From Clostridium thermobutyricum DSM 4928 (lineage in GTDB: Bacteria > Bacillota > Clostridia > Clostridiales > Clostridiaceae), in assembly GCF_002050515.1 (NCBI RefSeq), contig NZ_LTAY01000023.1, positions 1 to 61,256 of the forward strand: DNA of 61,256 nt, written 5' to 3'. Of this stretch, positions 8,825 to 18,180 are shown piece after piece. The stretch's first letter is position 1, and every line of letters starts with the position of its first letter. The translations under genes were made by a program, and so were the position numbers. A model generated the notes under the pieces. The model was not told the origin of the DNA and did no database searches. It was given only the letters and a program-made list of their open reading frames with translations.

Positions 8825-9256
8825 TTATAAACTATTCCTTACTTCTTTATCTTCTAAAAATAATTGATCTTTTAAAACCATAAACAAAAATACAAAACCT
8901 ACTGTTATTATTACATGTCCTAAACCAGAAATTCCATTCATAGCTGGCCCTATATTATTTCCTTTAACTTGAGCTATCCCAATTACAAAAAACATAACTG
9001 TAGTTAATATTAATCCAATATTATAGACTACAAAAAATTTATTGAACCACTTATTTTTACTTATATTAAATACTCTTTCAAATAAAGTAAGCATTAAAAA
9101 TATTAAAAATCCTAAAATTAAAATATGAGTATGTGCTACCTTTAATTGAGTATTTCCAGTAAAATTATTTAACACTGTAAATTTTCTATAAAACACACCT
9201 GAAGCAAGTCCTAATAACAAATAAGAAATCGCTGTATAAAAAATCTTCTTCACCAA
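8825..9256 (-). CDS. DUF2871 family membrane protein
   Basis: A 143-residue protein with four predicted membrane helices and the conserved segment VAHTHILILGFLIFL, matching the DUF2871 family. Function is unknown. The start is TTG at 9256 or the next codon GTG at 9253; both sit at workable distance from AAAGGAGG. It stands alone between the sialidase and LysR genes and shows no tie to either. Confidence 0.8.
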   Translation of the reverse strand: MVKKIFYTAISYLLLGLASGVFYRKFTVLNNFTGNTQLKVAHTHILILGFLIFLMLTLFERVFNISKNKWFNKFFVVYNIGLILTTVMFFVIGIAQVKGNNIGPAMNGISGLGHVIITVGFVFLFMVLKDQLFLEDKEVRNSL

Positions 9257-9519
9257 TTCTCACCTCCTTTTTATTAGATAAATTTAATTTTATAATATTA
9301 ATTTTCTATTATCTATAATTATTCTTTATTTCTATATTAAATAGAAATTTTATATAAATTAATCACAAATATATTAACTTACATATATGTAAACATTATT
9401 GTAATTAAAAATAAAAACAATTTTATCACTAAAAAAGTATACAATTATAAATCCTTATTTAAATCATAAATTTAAGCTTCTATACGAAATACCTCTAATC
9501 TTTAAAAACAAAAATAAAA

Positions 9520-9548
9520 AAAAGTCAGAAATAAACTTTCTGACTTTT
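9520..9548 (-). terminator. Terminator after the LysR gene
   Basis: Arms AAAAGTCAGAAA / TTTCTGACTTTT with a 5-base loop. T-rich or A-rich tracts flank both sides. Confidence 0.8.
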
Positions 9549-9550
9549 TT

Positions 9551-10495
9551 TTATTTATTTAATACATCACTAAATATGTCTTTTATATATTCATTATCAC
9601 TATTTTTAACTATATACCAAGAATTTTTATAATAATCTATTGTATGATCTAAAAATTTTTTAGATAACTCTGATAAATGTATTCCTTTTTTATAAGATAT
9701 AGATATCTTCCTTGTTTTATTTTTATCTTTAAGTCTTAATATAGAATAAAAATTACTTTTTGATTTTAAGCAAATTGATACAGGAGCAAGAGATACAACC
9801 CTTTTTGTTTCTAGTAATTCTGATATTATGTATGAATCTCCTTCAAATATTACATTAGGACTAAATCCCGCTTGTTCAAAAAGTTTATTTGTTATATTTT
9901 TAAATGAATTATTTTCTGTAACTTCAATAAAATCTTCATCTTTAACTTCGCTTAAATAAATAAATTTTTTATGTGCTAACGGGTGAGTTTTAGGAATAAC
10001 AACTACAATTTCCTCTTCTATTAAGTCTATAGTTTCAATATCAGGGTCATCTAAACTTGGAGATGTTATAGCAAAATCTATACTTCTATCTTGTAATTTT
10101 CCTTTGATGTCATCATATTCATTTATTATACTTTGTGTCAATGTTATCTCTGAATTAACCATTAAAAATTCTTTTAATACTCCACTTAAAAAGAAACTTG
10201 CATTTGTTGTTATTGATAAGTGAGTATTTTTTTGCCCATACATTTCTAAAATTTCTGACTTTGCATTTTCTATTTGGCTCATTATTGAATCTACATGCTT
10301 TAAAAAATTCTTTCCAAATACACTAAGTTCAATTTTCTTTCCTTTTCTGTTAAATAATGGAACATTAAGTTCATCTTCTAACCTTTTTATAGTTATACTC
10401 AGAGAAGGTTGTGATATATGAAGTTCCTTTGCTGCTTTTGTTATATTCTCATATTTAGCAACACTTTGAAAATATTTTAATTGTAATAATTCCAA
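9551..10495 (-). CDS. LysR-family transcriptional regulator
   Basis: Residues 1-60 form the winged helix-turn-helix (LQLKYFQSVAKYENITKAAK then ISQPSLSITIKRLEDEL), and the rest is the periplasmic-binding-like effector domain (about 90-300). The start is TTG at 10495, placed 8 bases after GGAGG. At 314 residues it has normal length. It is divergent from the YhgE/Pip gene with 163 bases between, the usual arrangement when a LysR regulator controls its neighbour. The effector is not predictable. Confidence 0.9.
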   Translation of the reverse strand: MELLQLKYFQSVAKYENITKAAKELHISQPSLSITIKRLEDELNVPLFNRKGKKIELSVFGKNFLKHVDSIMSQIENAKSEILEMYGQKNTHLSITTNASFFLSGVLKEFLMVNSEITLTQSIINEYDDIKGKLQDRSIDFAITSPSLDDPDIETIDLIEEEIVVVIPKTHPLAHKKFIYLSEVKDEDFIEVTENNSFKNITNKLFEQAGFSPNVIFEGDSYIISELLETKRVVSLAPVSICLKSKSNFYSILRLKDKNKTRKISISYKKGIHLSELSKKFLDHTIDYYKNSWYIVKNSDNEYIKDIFSDVLNK

Positions 10496-10658
10496 TCCTA
10501 TGACCTCCTATATATATTGAAATATATATCTATATAATATTTATATATTTCAAATTATACATAATAACAATTATAATTAATATAGTTTAGAAAATTGTTT
10601 TTTAATAGTTTAAAAAATGTTTTTCTAACTATTTCAAAATTTTTAGAAGGGGAGTTTA

Positions 10659-13040
10659 ATGGAAAAACAAAAGAAAAAACTAGATAGTAAAAAGATATGG
10701 CTTTTAGTAATATTGCTTAGTATCATATTTATTCCTTCCTTTTATGGATATACATATTTAAAATCCTATTGGAACAATGGCACTGCAATTAACAAAGTTC
10801 CTATAGCAGTAGTTAATCTTGACCAACCTTACAGTAAAGATGGTCAAACATATGATATAGGGAATACTATAATTGATAATTTAAGGAATAATAATACGCT
10901 TGATTGGAAATTTGTTAATTACAATGAAGGTAATGCAGGACTTTATGGTACAAAGTATTATGCAATGATAGTAATTCCAAAAGATTTTTCTAAGGAAGTT
11001 GCTAATGCAAGTACTGATGGATTTAAGAAGCCTCAAATTGATTTTTATCAAAACCAAGGTAAAAACTTTATTTTCTCTGAGATATCTAGTACAGCAGCAA
11101 AAAATATACAGGAAAATGTTGCTCAATCAATATCAAAGAGCGTTTCAAGTGTTTTAGTACAAACTATCTATAAGACAAAAGATGGTTTTAAAACAGCTGC
11201 TGATGGATCAAATCAATTAAATTCTGGACTAGAGAAATTAAAAGATGGTTCTATAAGTTTAAATAATGGAATCCAAAAGCTTCAAAATGGTTCTGAAAAA
11301 CTTGATAATGGAGTTGGTAAACTTCAAGATGGTTCCTCTAAGCTTGTATCTGGAGTTAATAAACTTCAAGATGGTTCTTCTAAGCTTGTATCTGGAGTTG
11401 ATAAGCTTCAAGATGGTTCTTCTCAGCTTGTATCTGGAGTTAACAAACTTCAAGATGGTTCTTCTAAACTTGTAGGAGGAGTTCAACAATTACAGGATGG
11501 CTCTTCTAAACTTGAAAATGGAGTTCAAAGATTACAAGATGGTTCTTCTCAGCTTGTATCTGGAATGCAAAAGCTTGAAGGTGGATCTCAAAAATTACAA
11601 GATGGAGTTCAACAATTACAGGATGGTTCTTCTAAACTTGTATCCGGAATGCAAAAATTACAAGCTGGAGCTAATGGAATAGAAAAAGGACAAGAAGATA
11701 TAACTGAAGAGTTAAAATATCTTAATGTTCTAATGGCTAAAGGTGACATAGAAGCTGCTAAAAAGCTTTCAGCAGAAATTGCTCAACAAAGCGCTAAACT
11801 TAATGCTGGAATGAATTCTTTAAATGCAGGAATAAATAATGCTTCAGAAGGTGCTAATAAAATAAATAATGGCCTATCTTCACTTGGAAATGGAGTTTCT
11901 TCTTTAAGTAATGGTATTAATAATGCCTCAAATGGAGCAACTCAATTAAATAGTGGATTAAATTCAGTTAGTAATGGGGCATCCCAATTAAATAGTGGAT
12001 TAAACTCAGTTAGTAATGGAGCAACTCAATTAAATAATGGATTAAATTCAGTTGGAAATGGAGTTAATGCATTAAATAGTGGTCTTGGTTCTGTTAAAAA
12101 TGGAGCAAATGCTATAGATAATGGTCTTGGTGCAGCATCAACAGGAGCTGCTGCATTAAACAATGGTCTTGGAACAGTATCTAATGGTATGAATTCACTA
12201 AATAATGGTCTTGTTTCAGCTAGTGCTGGAGGTAATCAACTTGCTAATGGATTAAATTCTGCTAGTTCTGGTGCTTCTAAATTAAGTGCTGGACTTAATA
12301 GTGGATATGATAATCTTAATAAGAATGTTACTTTCTCAGCAGAGAATATGAGTGAATTTATCGCTAACCCAATAAGTCTAAATACTATAGTTATAAATCC
12401 AGTTTCTTCATATGGAGAAGGATTTGCGCCATACTTTATGTGCATAGGTTCATGGGTTGGAGCTATGTATGTATATTATATGATAAGTGCATTATCTAGA
12501 AAGTTCAAAGGAAGCTTTAAGAAAAGATTTATCAAAATGTATGTATATGGAACTCTTATTTGTTCAGCTCAATCATTACTAATGAGTACATTTGTATATT
12601 TTGGATTAGGAATTCATTCCAAAACACTTGGATGGTTCTATCTGATAAATCTAATATCAATGATAGCGATATTTAGCTTGATGAATGGTCTACATTATAT
12701 AATAACTCCAATAATGAAAGGAGCAATTACTGTTCTTATGGTTTTACAATTCACATCTTGTGGAGGATCATACCCAGTTGTTATGCTACCAGCATTCTTT
12801 AGAGCTATAAGTCCTTTCATGATATTAACTCATAGTGTAAATGATATGAGAATGGCCATAAGTGGAATAAATTATACTGCTTTCTATAATAACCTAATAA
12901 TATTAATTCTATTTATAGTTGTTTCAACAGTAGTAGGATTCTTAGTTGGTTATACTAGAAACCATATCACTCATAGAAGAGTTATGAGAGAAAAAAATGA
13001 AATGATAAGAGAAGACGAATTATTTAATCAATATGTTTAA
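10659..13040 (+). CDS. YhgE/Pip-family membrane protein with long Gly-repeat stalk
   Basis: One N-terminal membrane helix (about 14-35) is followed by the conserved YhgE/Pip ectodomain (VPIAVVNLDQPYSKDG; AMIVIPKDFSKEV), then a long extracellular stalk of heptad/14-residue repeats (about 180-560), and about six C-terminal membrane helices of the ABC-2 type. The family includes the phage infection protein Pip of Lactococcus and is related to EsaA-like factors. Two repeat types occur: LQDGSSKLVSGVNK-like (about 204-340) and LNSVSNGATQLNSG-like (about 380-555). A good AGGGGAG site precedes the ATG. Function here is unknown; a role as phage receptor or in envelope export is inference. Confidence 0.88.
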   Translation: MEKQKKKLDSKKIWLLVILLSIIFIPSFYGYTYLKSYWNNGTAINKVPIAVVNLDQPYSKDGQTYDIGNTIIDNLRNNNTLDWKFVNYNEGNAGLYGTKYYAMIVIPKDFSKEVANASTDGFKKPQIDFYQNQGKNFIFSEISSTAAKNIQENVAQSISKSVSSVLVQTIYKTKDGFKTAADGSNQLNSGLEKLKDGSISLNNGIQKLQNGSEKLDNGVGKLQDGSSKLVSGVNKLQDGSSKLVSGVDKLQDGSSQLVSGVNKLQDGSSKLVGGVQQLQDGSSKLENGVQRLQDGSSQLVSGMQKLEGGSQKLQDGVQQLQDGSSKLVSGMQKLQAGANGIEKGQEDITEELKYLNVLMAKGDIEAAKKLSAEIAQQSAKLNAGMNSLNAGINNASEGANKINNGLSSLGNGVSSLSNGINNASNGATQLNSGLNSVSNGASQLNSGLNSVSNGATQLNNGLNSVGNGVNALNSGLGSVKNGANAIDNGLGAASTGAAALNNGLGTVSNGMNSLNNGLVSASAGGNQLANGLNSASSGASKLSAGLNSGYDNLNKNVTFSAENMSEFIANPISLNTIVINPVSSYGEGFAPYFMCIGSWVGAMYVYYMISALSRKFKGSFKKRFIKMYVYGTLICSAQSLLMSTFVYFGLGIHSKTLGWFYLINLISMIAIFSLMNGLHYIITPIMKGAITVLMVLQFTSCGGSYPVVMLPAFFRAISPFMILTHSVNDMRMAISGINYTAFYNNLIILILFIVVSTVVGFLVGYTRNHITHRRVMREKNEMIREDELFNQYV
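11266..11690 (+). repeat. Tandem 42-base coding repeat, block 1 (KLQDGSSKLVSGV type)
   Basis: About ten units of 14 codons encode variants of LQDGSSKLVSGVNK. Neighbouring units are nearly identical in DNA (AAGATGGTTCTTCTAAGCTT recurs), so recent unit duplication is likely. The repetition keeps several false reading frames open on both strands. Confidence 0.9.
11800..12310 (+). repeat. Tandem coding repeat, block 2 (LNSVSNGATQLNSG type)
   Basis: A second set of roughly 12 units of 14 codons encodes LNSGLNSVSNGATQ variants, more diverged toward the end. It is separated from block 1 by a non-repeated charged helix (EKGQEDITEELKYL). Confidence 0.85.
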
Positions 13041-13050
13041 TTCTCAATAA

Positions 13051-13085
13051 AAAAAGAACTAGGATATAAATTCCTAGTTCTTTTT
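13051..13085. terminator. Bidirectional terminator between the YhgE gene and cooS
   Basis: Arms AAAAAGAACTAGGA / TCCTAGTTCTTTTT (14 bp, 7-base loop) have A and T tracts on both sides. It lies between two convergent stops (13040 and 13095). Confidence 0.85.
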
Positions 13086-13094
13086 TATTTTTAA

Positions 13095-15110
13095 TTATTT
13101 ATCCCAACCAAGGGCAGCTCTTTTCTCTTTAAAATCTGATATTATTTTATCTGCTAATTTTATAGGATCAACATCTATATTCATTTTTGATCCTAAAGTT
13201 TCACTTGAATCTAATATGAAGTTCATAACATTTTCTGAACCATGAGCTGGTGGATAAACACAGTGATAAGAATTAATACCCATAAGTCTAAAACTATATG
13301 AAGCTCCTATACCTTTTTCATTTGCCCATTCTGGACTAGCTAATCCATAAGGCATATCTTTAAGTTGTATTCCAAGTTCTTCTGCTACTCCTCCAAATAT
13401 TTCACTACTTCTTGTATTATCAACACATTCTCCTACATGCCAAACTGGAGGTAAATTTTCTCCTAAAAAGCTCTTTAATCCGTCTCCTGCTTTTCTTAAT
13501 GCATCTTTATTACAGAAACCTAATTTTAATAATGGGAATGATGCACATCCATTTGTTAATATAAGTATATTATTTTCAAGTAATTTATCTGCAATATCAA
13601 CTATTGCTCTTTCATAAACTACTCTTGGATTACAACATCCTACTAAGTTTACTATACCTAATATTTTTCCACTCTTTATAGCATCTGCAATTGGTTTCAT
13701 ACTACCAAATTCTTTTTCAAGATATTCGTAAGAAAAACCAACTTCTGCATCAACTTCATATGGGGGAATAAATACAGGAATATCTCTTCTTTCTGTAAAA
13801 CTTTCAATTGCTCTAGTAACTATTTTTCTAGCTAAATTTTCTGTTTCTGAAATATTTGAGTGATGATGATCATAAGCATAATGTTCTGCTCCAGGTAATC
13901 TAGCTGAATCACTTGTTGTAACAACAGTAGTTTTAAAACATCTAGCTACATCCATTATTCCAGGAAATACATCTTGAACATCTGCAACCCAAAGGTCTAA
14001 TGCTCCAGTTCCTAAAACTAATTCTGCTCCCACAGAATTTGATAAAGGAATTACTCCATTGTATCTATACATTGATGATAGCCCTGTACAACAAATACCA
14101 TAGAATTTTATTCCTTTTGCTCCTTTTTCTTTAGCCAATTTAATAAATTCTTCACTTTGCCCTTGTTTTACAATTTCGCTAACAAGTATTGGTAAATGTC
14201 CGTGAACTGCTATATTTACATATCCTTCTTCTAATGCCCCAACATTAACTTTTGAAGTTTTTCTAATTGGTGGCCCAAATAAACTATCTGTTGCAATGGC
14301 TGGTGCAACAACTCCTGAATATAAGAAAGTAAGTCCACATCTTCCAAACTCTTTCATTATATTTTTCCAATCACCATCTGTTGCCTCATTTGTTCTGTGT
14401 AGAGATTCAAAAACCTCATGATATGCACTTATAGGTAATATGTCCATATCACTCCAAACTTTTTGTCTCTCTTCTGGAGCAAATGCTTTTATTGTTTTAT
14501 ATTCACCTGGAAGTGATCTTGACATATCATCTAAAAGAACATCCGAAAGTTCTATAGCAATTTGATTTATTGTTTTTCCTTCTGTTTCTAGTCCAAATTT
14601 TTTAGCACTATTTATTAAGATATCTTTTCCTAGTATAGGTAAATTTAATTTTCCTTCAGCAGCATATCTTAACGCTAAAATAACTTCTCTACCATGAGCT
14701 CCATGTGCAGCTGTTCCACCTGCTAAACTTCTTAGCATATTTCTTGCTACTATAAGATCTGCATCTGCTCCACATACTCCTCTAGGACTTTTAGGAGTTA
14801 TTTTACAAGGTCCCATATTACAAATACGGCAACATACTCCTGCTAGACCAAAACTACATTGTGGTTTTTGAGTATCAAATCTATCAAATGCTGTACTACA
14901 TCCTATTTGCTCCATTCTTAATATCATATCTCTTACTGCTGGATCAGGAGTTTTATCTATTACATCCTGCTTAGAAGCAAAAGTTTTTCTATATTCAGCA
15001 ACTGCTGTCATATAATCTTTTACTCCTCCATGCTGATGATGATGTTCATGATTATGATCATGCTGATGTTCATTTATATGTTCATGATTATTTTTGTTTA
15101 AATTATCCAT
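13095..15110 (-). CDS. cooS: Ni-dependent carbon monoxide dehydrogenase catalytic subunit
   Basis: CooS oxidises CO to CO2 at a Ni-Fe-S C-cluster. The B/D-cluster cysteines are seen in CSFGLAGVCCRICNMGPC (about 84-101), followed by GVCGAD. C-cluster ligands are visible in HGHLPILVSE, GICCTGLSS, LVGCCNPRVV, LTNGCASF and HVGECVDN. The 671 residues fit, but residues 9-27 hold ten histidines (NHEHINEHQHDHNHEHHHQH), an unusual built-in metal-binding tail. No cooC, cooJ, cooF or hydrogenase genes adjoin it, so it is a stand-alone CODH. It lies downstream of a CbiMQO importer that might supply nickel, with a terminator between them. Confidence 0.94.
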   Translation of the reverse strand: MDNLNKNNHEHINEHQHDHNHEHHHQHGGVKDYMTAVAEYRKTFASKQDVIDKTPDPAVRDMILRMEQIGCSTAFDRFDTQKPQCSFGLAGVCCRICNMGPCKITPKSPRGVCGADADLIVARNMLRSLAGGTAAHGAHGREVILALRYAAEGKLNLPILGKDILINSAKKFGLETEGKTINQIAIELSDVLLDDMSRSLPGEYKTIKAFAPEERQKVWSDMDILPISAYHEVFESLHRTNEATDGDWKNIMKEFGRCGLTFLYSGVVAPAIATDSLFGPPIRKTSKVNVGALEEGYVNIAVHGHLPILVSEIVKQGQSEEFIKLAKEKGAKGIKFYGICCTGLSSMYRYNGVIPLSNSVGAELVLGTGALDLWVADVQDVFPGIMDVARCFKTTVVTTSDSARLPGAEHYAYDHHHSNISETENLARKIVTRAIESFTERRDIPVFIPPYEVDAEVGFSYEYLEKEFGSMKPIADAIKSGKILGIVNLVGCCNPRVVYERAIVDIADKLLENNILILTNGCASFPLLKLGFCNKDALRKAGDGLKSFLGENLPPVWHVGECVDNTRSSEIFGGVAEELGIQLKDMPYGLASPEWANEKGIGASYSFRLMGINSYHCVYPPAHGSENVMNFILDSSETLGSKMNIDVDPIKLADKIISDFKEKRAALGWDK

Positions 15111-15562
15111 AATTTTATGCCCCCAATAAAAATTTTCTTTTAGAAAACTTCTAAATTTAATTTTAAATTCTACTTACTATTAACATTTTTCTATAAAATC
15201 TTAAGATTATAAATTTTTAATTTTAAATAACATAAATTTATGTTTCTTGTTTTTAGAATAATTCTCTTTTTTTAACATTTCAAGACATTGTTATTGTTTT
15301 AACATTTCCGTCTTAATTTGTTAATTTATTCTAAAATTCACATAAGCTTTATATACGCAAAGCTTTTAACAGTATTCCATTTTTTTCATTAAAAAAAAAA
15401 TCATATTTTTCTATTTAATAAATTATAAAACTTTATATATTTAAAATAATAAAATTAATCATTTATTTTATTATTTTTATCATTATAATTTATCTCATAA
15501 AATTTAGGATAACTATAAATCAATTGTAAAAAAGTATAAATAAAATTATCTTTTAAATAAAT
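15111..15562 (-). other. Upstream region of cooS with candidate Rex box
   Basis: No gene is seen. At 15288-15305 TTGTTA-N6-TTAACA-like sequence matches the Rex consensus TTGTTAANNNNTTAACAA at 12 of 14 defined bases, and GAAATGTTAAAA occurs twice nearby on the minus strand. Rex is a redox (NADH/NAD+) repressor of fermentative genes in clostridia. The remainder is AT-rich sequence without visible structure. Confidence 0.4.
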
Positions 15563-15594
15563 AAAAAGGAGTATAAAAAACTATACTCCTTTTT
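15563..15594 (-). terminator. Terminator after cbiO
   Basis: Arms AAAAAGGAGTATA / TATACTCCTTTTT (13 bp) end with a T tract on the minus strand, 31 bases past the cbiO stop. Confidence 0.85.
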
Positions 15595-15611
15595 AAGTAA
15601 TTAAAACAAAT

Positions 15612-15638
15612 TTATTATATTATATTATATTATATTAT
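15612..15638. repeat. TTATA pentanucleotide repeat spanning the cbiO stop
   Basis: Four perfect TTATA units (15615-15634) plus partial units overlap the last codons and stop of cbiO. Five is not a multiple of three, so unit gain or loss would change the C-terminal residues. Confidence 0.8.
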
Positions 15639-16350
15639 TTTCTCTTAAGAAATCTCTGTCTGAAATTACCTCTTCATAATTTCCATCTCTTATTATTTTA
15701 TTTTCACTCGAAAATACTATAGCTCTATTAAAAATTCCTTCTATATACTCAAAATCATGAGTAGCACAAATTATTGTCTTTCCATTTTCATTAAGCTTTA
15801 GAATTAAATCTCTCAAGAATCTTTTACTTTTTGGATCAATTTCATTAAAAGGTTCATCAAATGCTATAACTTCTGGATTTAATGCCAAAACACTTGCTAT
15901 TGCTACTTTTTTCTTTTCTCCTCCACTTAGATTGTAAGGTTCTCTATCTCTAAGCTTCTCTATATTAAGCATTTCTAAACAATCATTAACTCTTTCTTCA
16001 ACTTCTTCTTCACTCATTCCTAATTGTATAGGTCCAAAGGCTATTTCTTCAAAAACTGTAGCACAAAATAATTGAGTTACACTGTTTTGAAAAACAAAAC
16101 CTATTTTTTTATGAAATTTTTTTGAGAATGTACTATCAGATAATCTTTTTTCTGTTATAACTTCATTATCTACAATATATTCACCACTAACTGGACTTAC
16201 AATTCCATTTATAAGTTTTAATAAAGTAGATTTACCACTTCCATTTTCCCCAATTAGGGCTACACTTTCTCCATCTTTAATATTTAAACTAATATCATCT
16301 AAAGCTAAAGTGTTTTTATATTTAAAAGAAACATTTTTAAGCTCTATCAT
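15625..16350 (-). CDS. cbiO: ECF-type cobalt/nickel importer ATPase
   Basis: This 241-residue ABC ATPase has Walker A GENGSGKST (34-42), signature LSGGEKKKVAIA, Walker B PEVIAFDEP and switch ATHD. It energises metal uptake with CbiM and CbiQ. AGGAG lies 10 bases before the ATG, and the gene follows cbiQ by 29 bases as the last gene of cbiM-cbiQ-cbiO. Confidence 0.92.
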   Translation of the reverse strand: MIELKNVSFKYKNTLALDDISLNIKDGESVALIGENGSGKSTLLKLINGIVSPVSGEYIVDNEVITEKRLSDSTFSKKFHKKIGFVFQNSVTQLFCATVFEEIAFGPIQLGMSEEEVEERVNDCLEMLNIEKLRDREPYNLSGGEKKKVAIASVLALNPEVIAFDEPFNEIDPKSKRFLRDLILKLNENGKTIICATHDFEYIEGIFNRAIVFSSENKIIRDGNYEEVISDRDFLRENNII

Positions 16351-16379
16351 CTCTTCTTTACTCCTATATTTTTATTATC

Positions 16380-17177
16380 TTATATTACAAAAAACATCAA
16401 TAAAATAATAATTAAAATTATTATATATACTATATCAATTCCTTTTATAGTAAATTTAGCTGTTGATTTATATTCTCCTGTAAATCCTCTACATTCCATA
16501 GCAGAATACATCTCTTCTGCCATAATTTTAGATTTTAAAAATAAATTTCCGATTATTCTTAAAATAGAATTTCCTTTTTCTTTATTTTTACCTACAGATC
16601 TTAACTTTAGAGCATACAACATATTTAATGCTATTTCACCTAATATGTAAATATAATTTATCGTTATACTAAAAATCAATATAAATAAATCTGGTACAAA
16701 AAGCACTTTTAAAGCTTTTACTATATCATTCCATTTAGTTGTATACGACAATATGTTAACCAAAACTATAGTAATAAATACTTTTAAGATTAAGTATAAA
16801 GAATTATTAACATTTCCCATAAATATAATAGATGGAAGTAAAACTATAAAAGTGAAAATTGGAATTATAATACTTACCCCTAAAATCTTTTTTAGTAATT
16901 CCCCACTTAATGAACACAAACACAATAAACTAAAAAGCAATATTATTGATATATAAAATTTTTCTCTAGAAAGCGAAAGAAATATTACTATTAATATAGT
17001 TCCTATTAATTTTATTAAAGGATTTAACTTACCTAATATTCCAACATCTTCGACTTTATTTCTTTTTATTTTTGATAATATCTTCATAAAGTCCATTATG
17101 CTTTTATCTATAAATTTTTGCTTGTCATTTTCCGGTTCATAAGTATCCTTTTTTTTCATCCAATCTTTTATTTCCAT
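16380..17177 (-). CDS. cbiQ: ECF-type cobalt/nickel importer transmembrane component
   Basis: This CbiQ-family T-component has 265 residues, about five membrane helices, and coupling motifs near the C-terminus (ALKLRSVG and AMECRGFTGEY). It links CbiM to CbiO. The gene starts 4 bases after the cbiM stop, with its AAGGAA site inside the end of cbiM, so the two are probably translationally coupled. Confidence 0.9.
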   Translation of the reverse strand: MEIKDWMKKKDTYEPENDKQKFIDKSIMDFMKILSKIKRNKVEDVGILGKLNPLIKLIGTILIVIFLSLSREKFYISIILLFSLLCLCSLSGELLKKILGVSIIIPIFTFIVLLPSIIFMGNVNNSLYLILKVFITIVLVNILSYTTKWNDIVKALKVLFVPDLFILIFSITINYIYILGEIALNMLYALKLRSVGKNKEKGNSILRIIGNLFLKSKIMAEEMYSAMECRGFTGEYKSTAKFTIKGIDIVYIIILIIILLMFFVI

Positions 17178-17181
17178 GACA

Positions 17182-18180
17182 TTATTCCTTTTTTAAACTT
17201 GATATAACTCTGAATATTATTACTAAGATTAAAACTCCTATTACAGCAGAAAGTAAATATCCACTAACTGCACCTAATCCACTAAAGCCATAATCTTTTC
17301 CTATAGGTGAGTAATTTATTCCATGTGCCATACCTTTAGGAATAAATCCTACTAAATCTTTTAATTCACTAGGATCCCATTCTCCCCAAGCAGAACCTGA
17401 AGCTATAAGTCCTAATGGAGTTAAAATTATCATGATAATTAAAGGAACTATAATATACCATTTAGATTTTTTATTTTTAGTTTCATATTCATAAGAAATA
17501 TTTTCAGTATTATCTTCTGTTACAATTGCATCTGGTGCTACTTTCTTTATATAAGCAAATACTCCAACTGTAACTATACCTTCAACTAATCCTACAATTA
17601 GGTGAACTGAAGCCATTGCAGGTAAAGAAATATTTATTGGATATGGACAATATAATGGGTGTCCTAAAGGTCCTTTAAATAATAATGGTTGTATTCCTAA
17701 TTCTATTCCTGCGCAAGATGCTGCCGCTACTAATCCTAAATACGCTCCTATAAAAGCTGCTACATATTCACCATTTTTAAATTTAAATCTATTTTTCAAA
17801 AATTTATATAAATAATAACCTACAAACGGCATTACAAAAGCCATATTAAATGTATTAGCTCCAAAAGCTAAAATACCACCGTCTCCAAATAATAAAGCTT
17901 GTATTAATAATGCAATTGTTACTGCAATAGTAGCCGAATACGGTCCTAAAATTAAAGCTATTAATACTGAACCAACAGCATGAGCAGTAGTTCCTCCTGG
18001 AACTGGCATGTTAAACATCATTATTAAAAAAGAAAAAGCTGCACAAATTCCTAATGTTGGTAATTTCTTTTTACTTATTTTTTGTTTTACTTTTGTTATT
18101 GAATATTTCCATACTGGAAGCATAGTTGCCCCCATTACAGCACAAGTGCTTGGACTCAAGTAATTATCTGGTATATGCAT
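17182..18180 (-). CDS. cbiM: ECF-type cobalt/nickel importer substrate-binding component, CbiM with C-terminal extension
   Basis: The mature-like MHIPDNYLSP start is diagnostic: the N-terminal Met-His forms part of the metal site. The CbiM core with about seven helices (1-220) is followed by a charged linker and two further helices (about 240-332), a CbiN/NikN-like part fused on, so no separate cbiN is needed. Either Co2+ or Ni2+ could be the substrate; the nearby cooS favours nickel, but this is context only. It heads a cbiMQO operon and no cobalamin riboswitch is visible upstream. Confidence 0.9.
   Translation of the reverse strand: MHIPDNYLSPSTCAVMGATMLPVWKYSITKVKQKISKKKLPTLGICAAFSFLIMMFNMPVPGGTTAHAVGSVLIALILGPYSATIAVTIALLIQALLFGDGGILAFGANTFNMAFVMPFVGYYLYKFLKNRFKFKNGEYVAAFIGAYLGLVAAASCAGIELGIQPLLFKGPLGHPLYCPYPINISLPAMASVHLIVGLVEGIVTVGVFAYIKKVAPDAIVTEDNTENISYEYETKNKKSKWYIIVPLIIMIILTPLGLIASGSAWGEWDPSELKDLVGFIPKGMAHGINYSPIGKDYGFSGLGAVSGYLLSAVIGVLILVIIFRVISSLKKE

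Noticed and set aside
11259..11682. Open frames on both strands inside the YhgE/Pip gene
   Set aside because: They follow the 42-base repeat unit of the real gene, have no ribosome sites and encode only shifted versions of the repeat.
11266..12310. Could the regular repeats be a CRISPR array
   Set aside because: The repeats are contiguous, coding in one long frame and without unique spacers; no cas genes are present.
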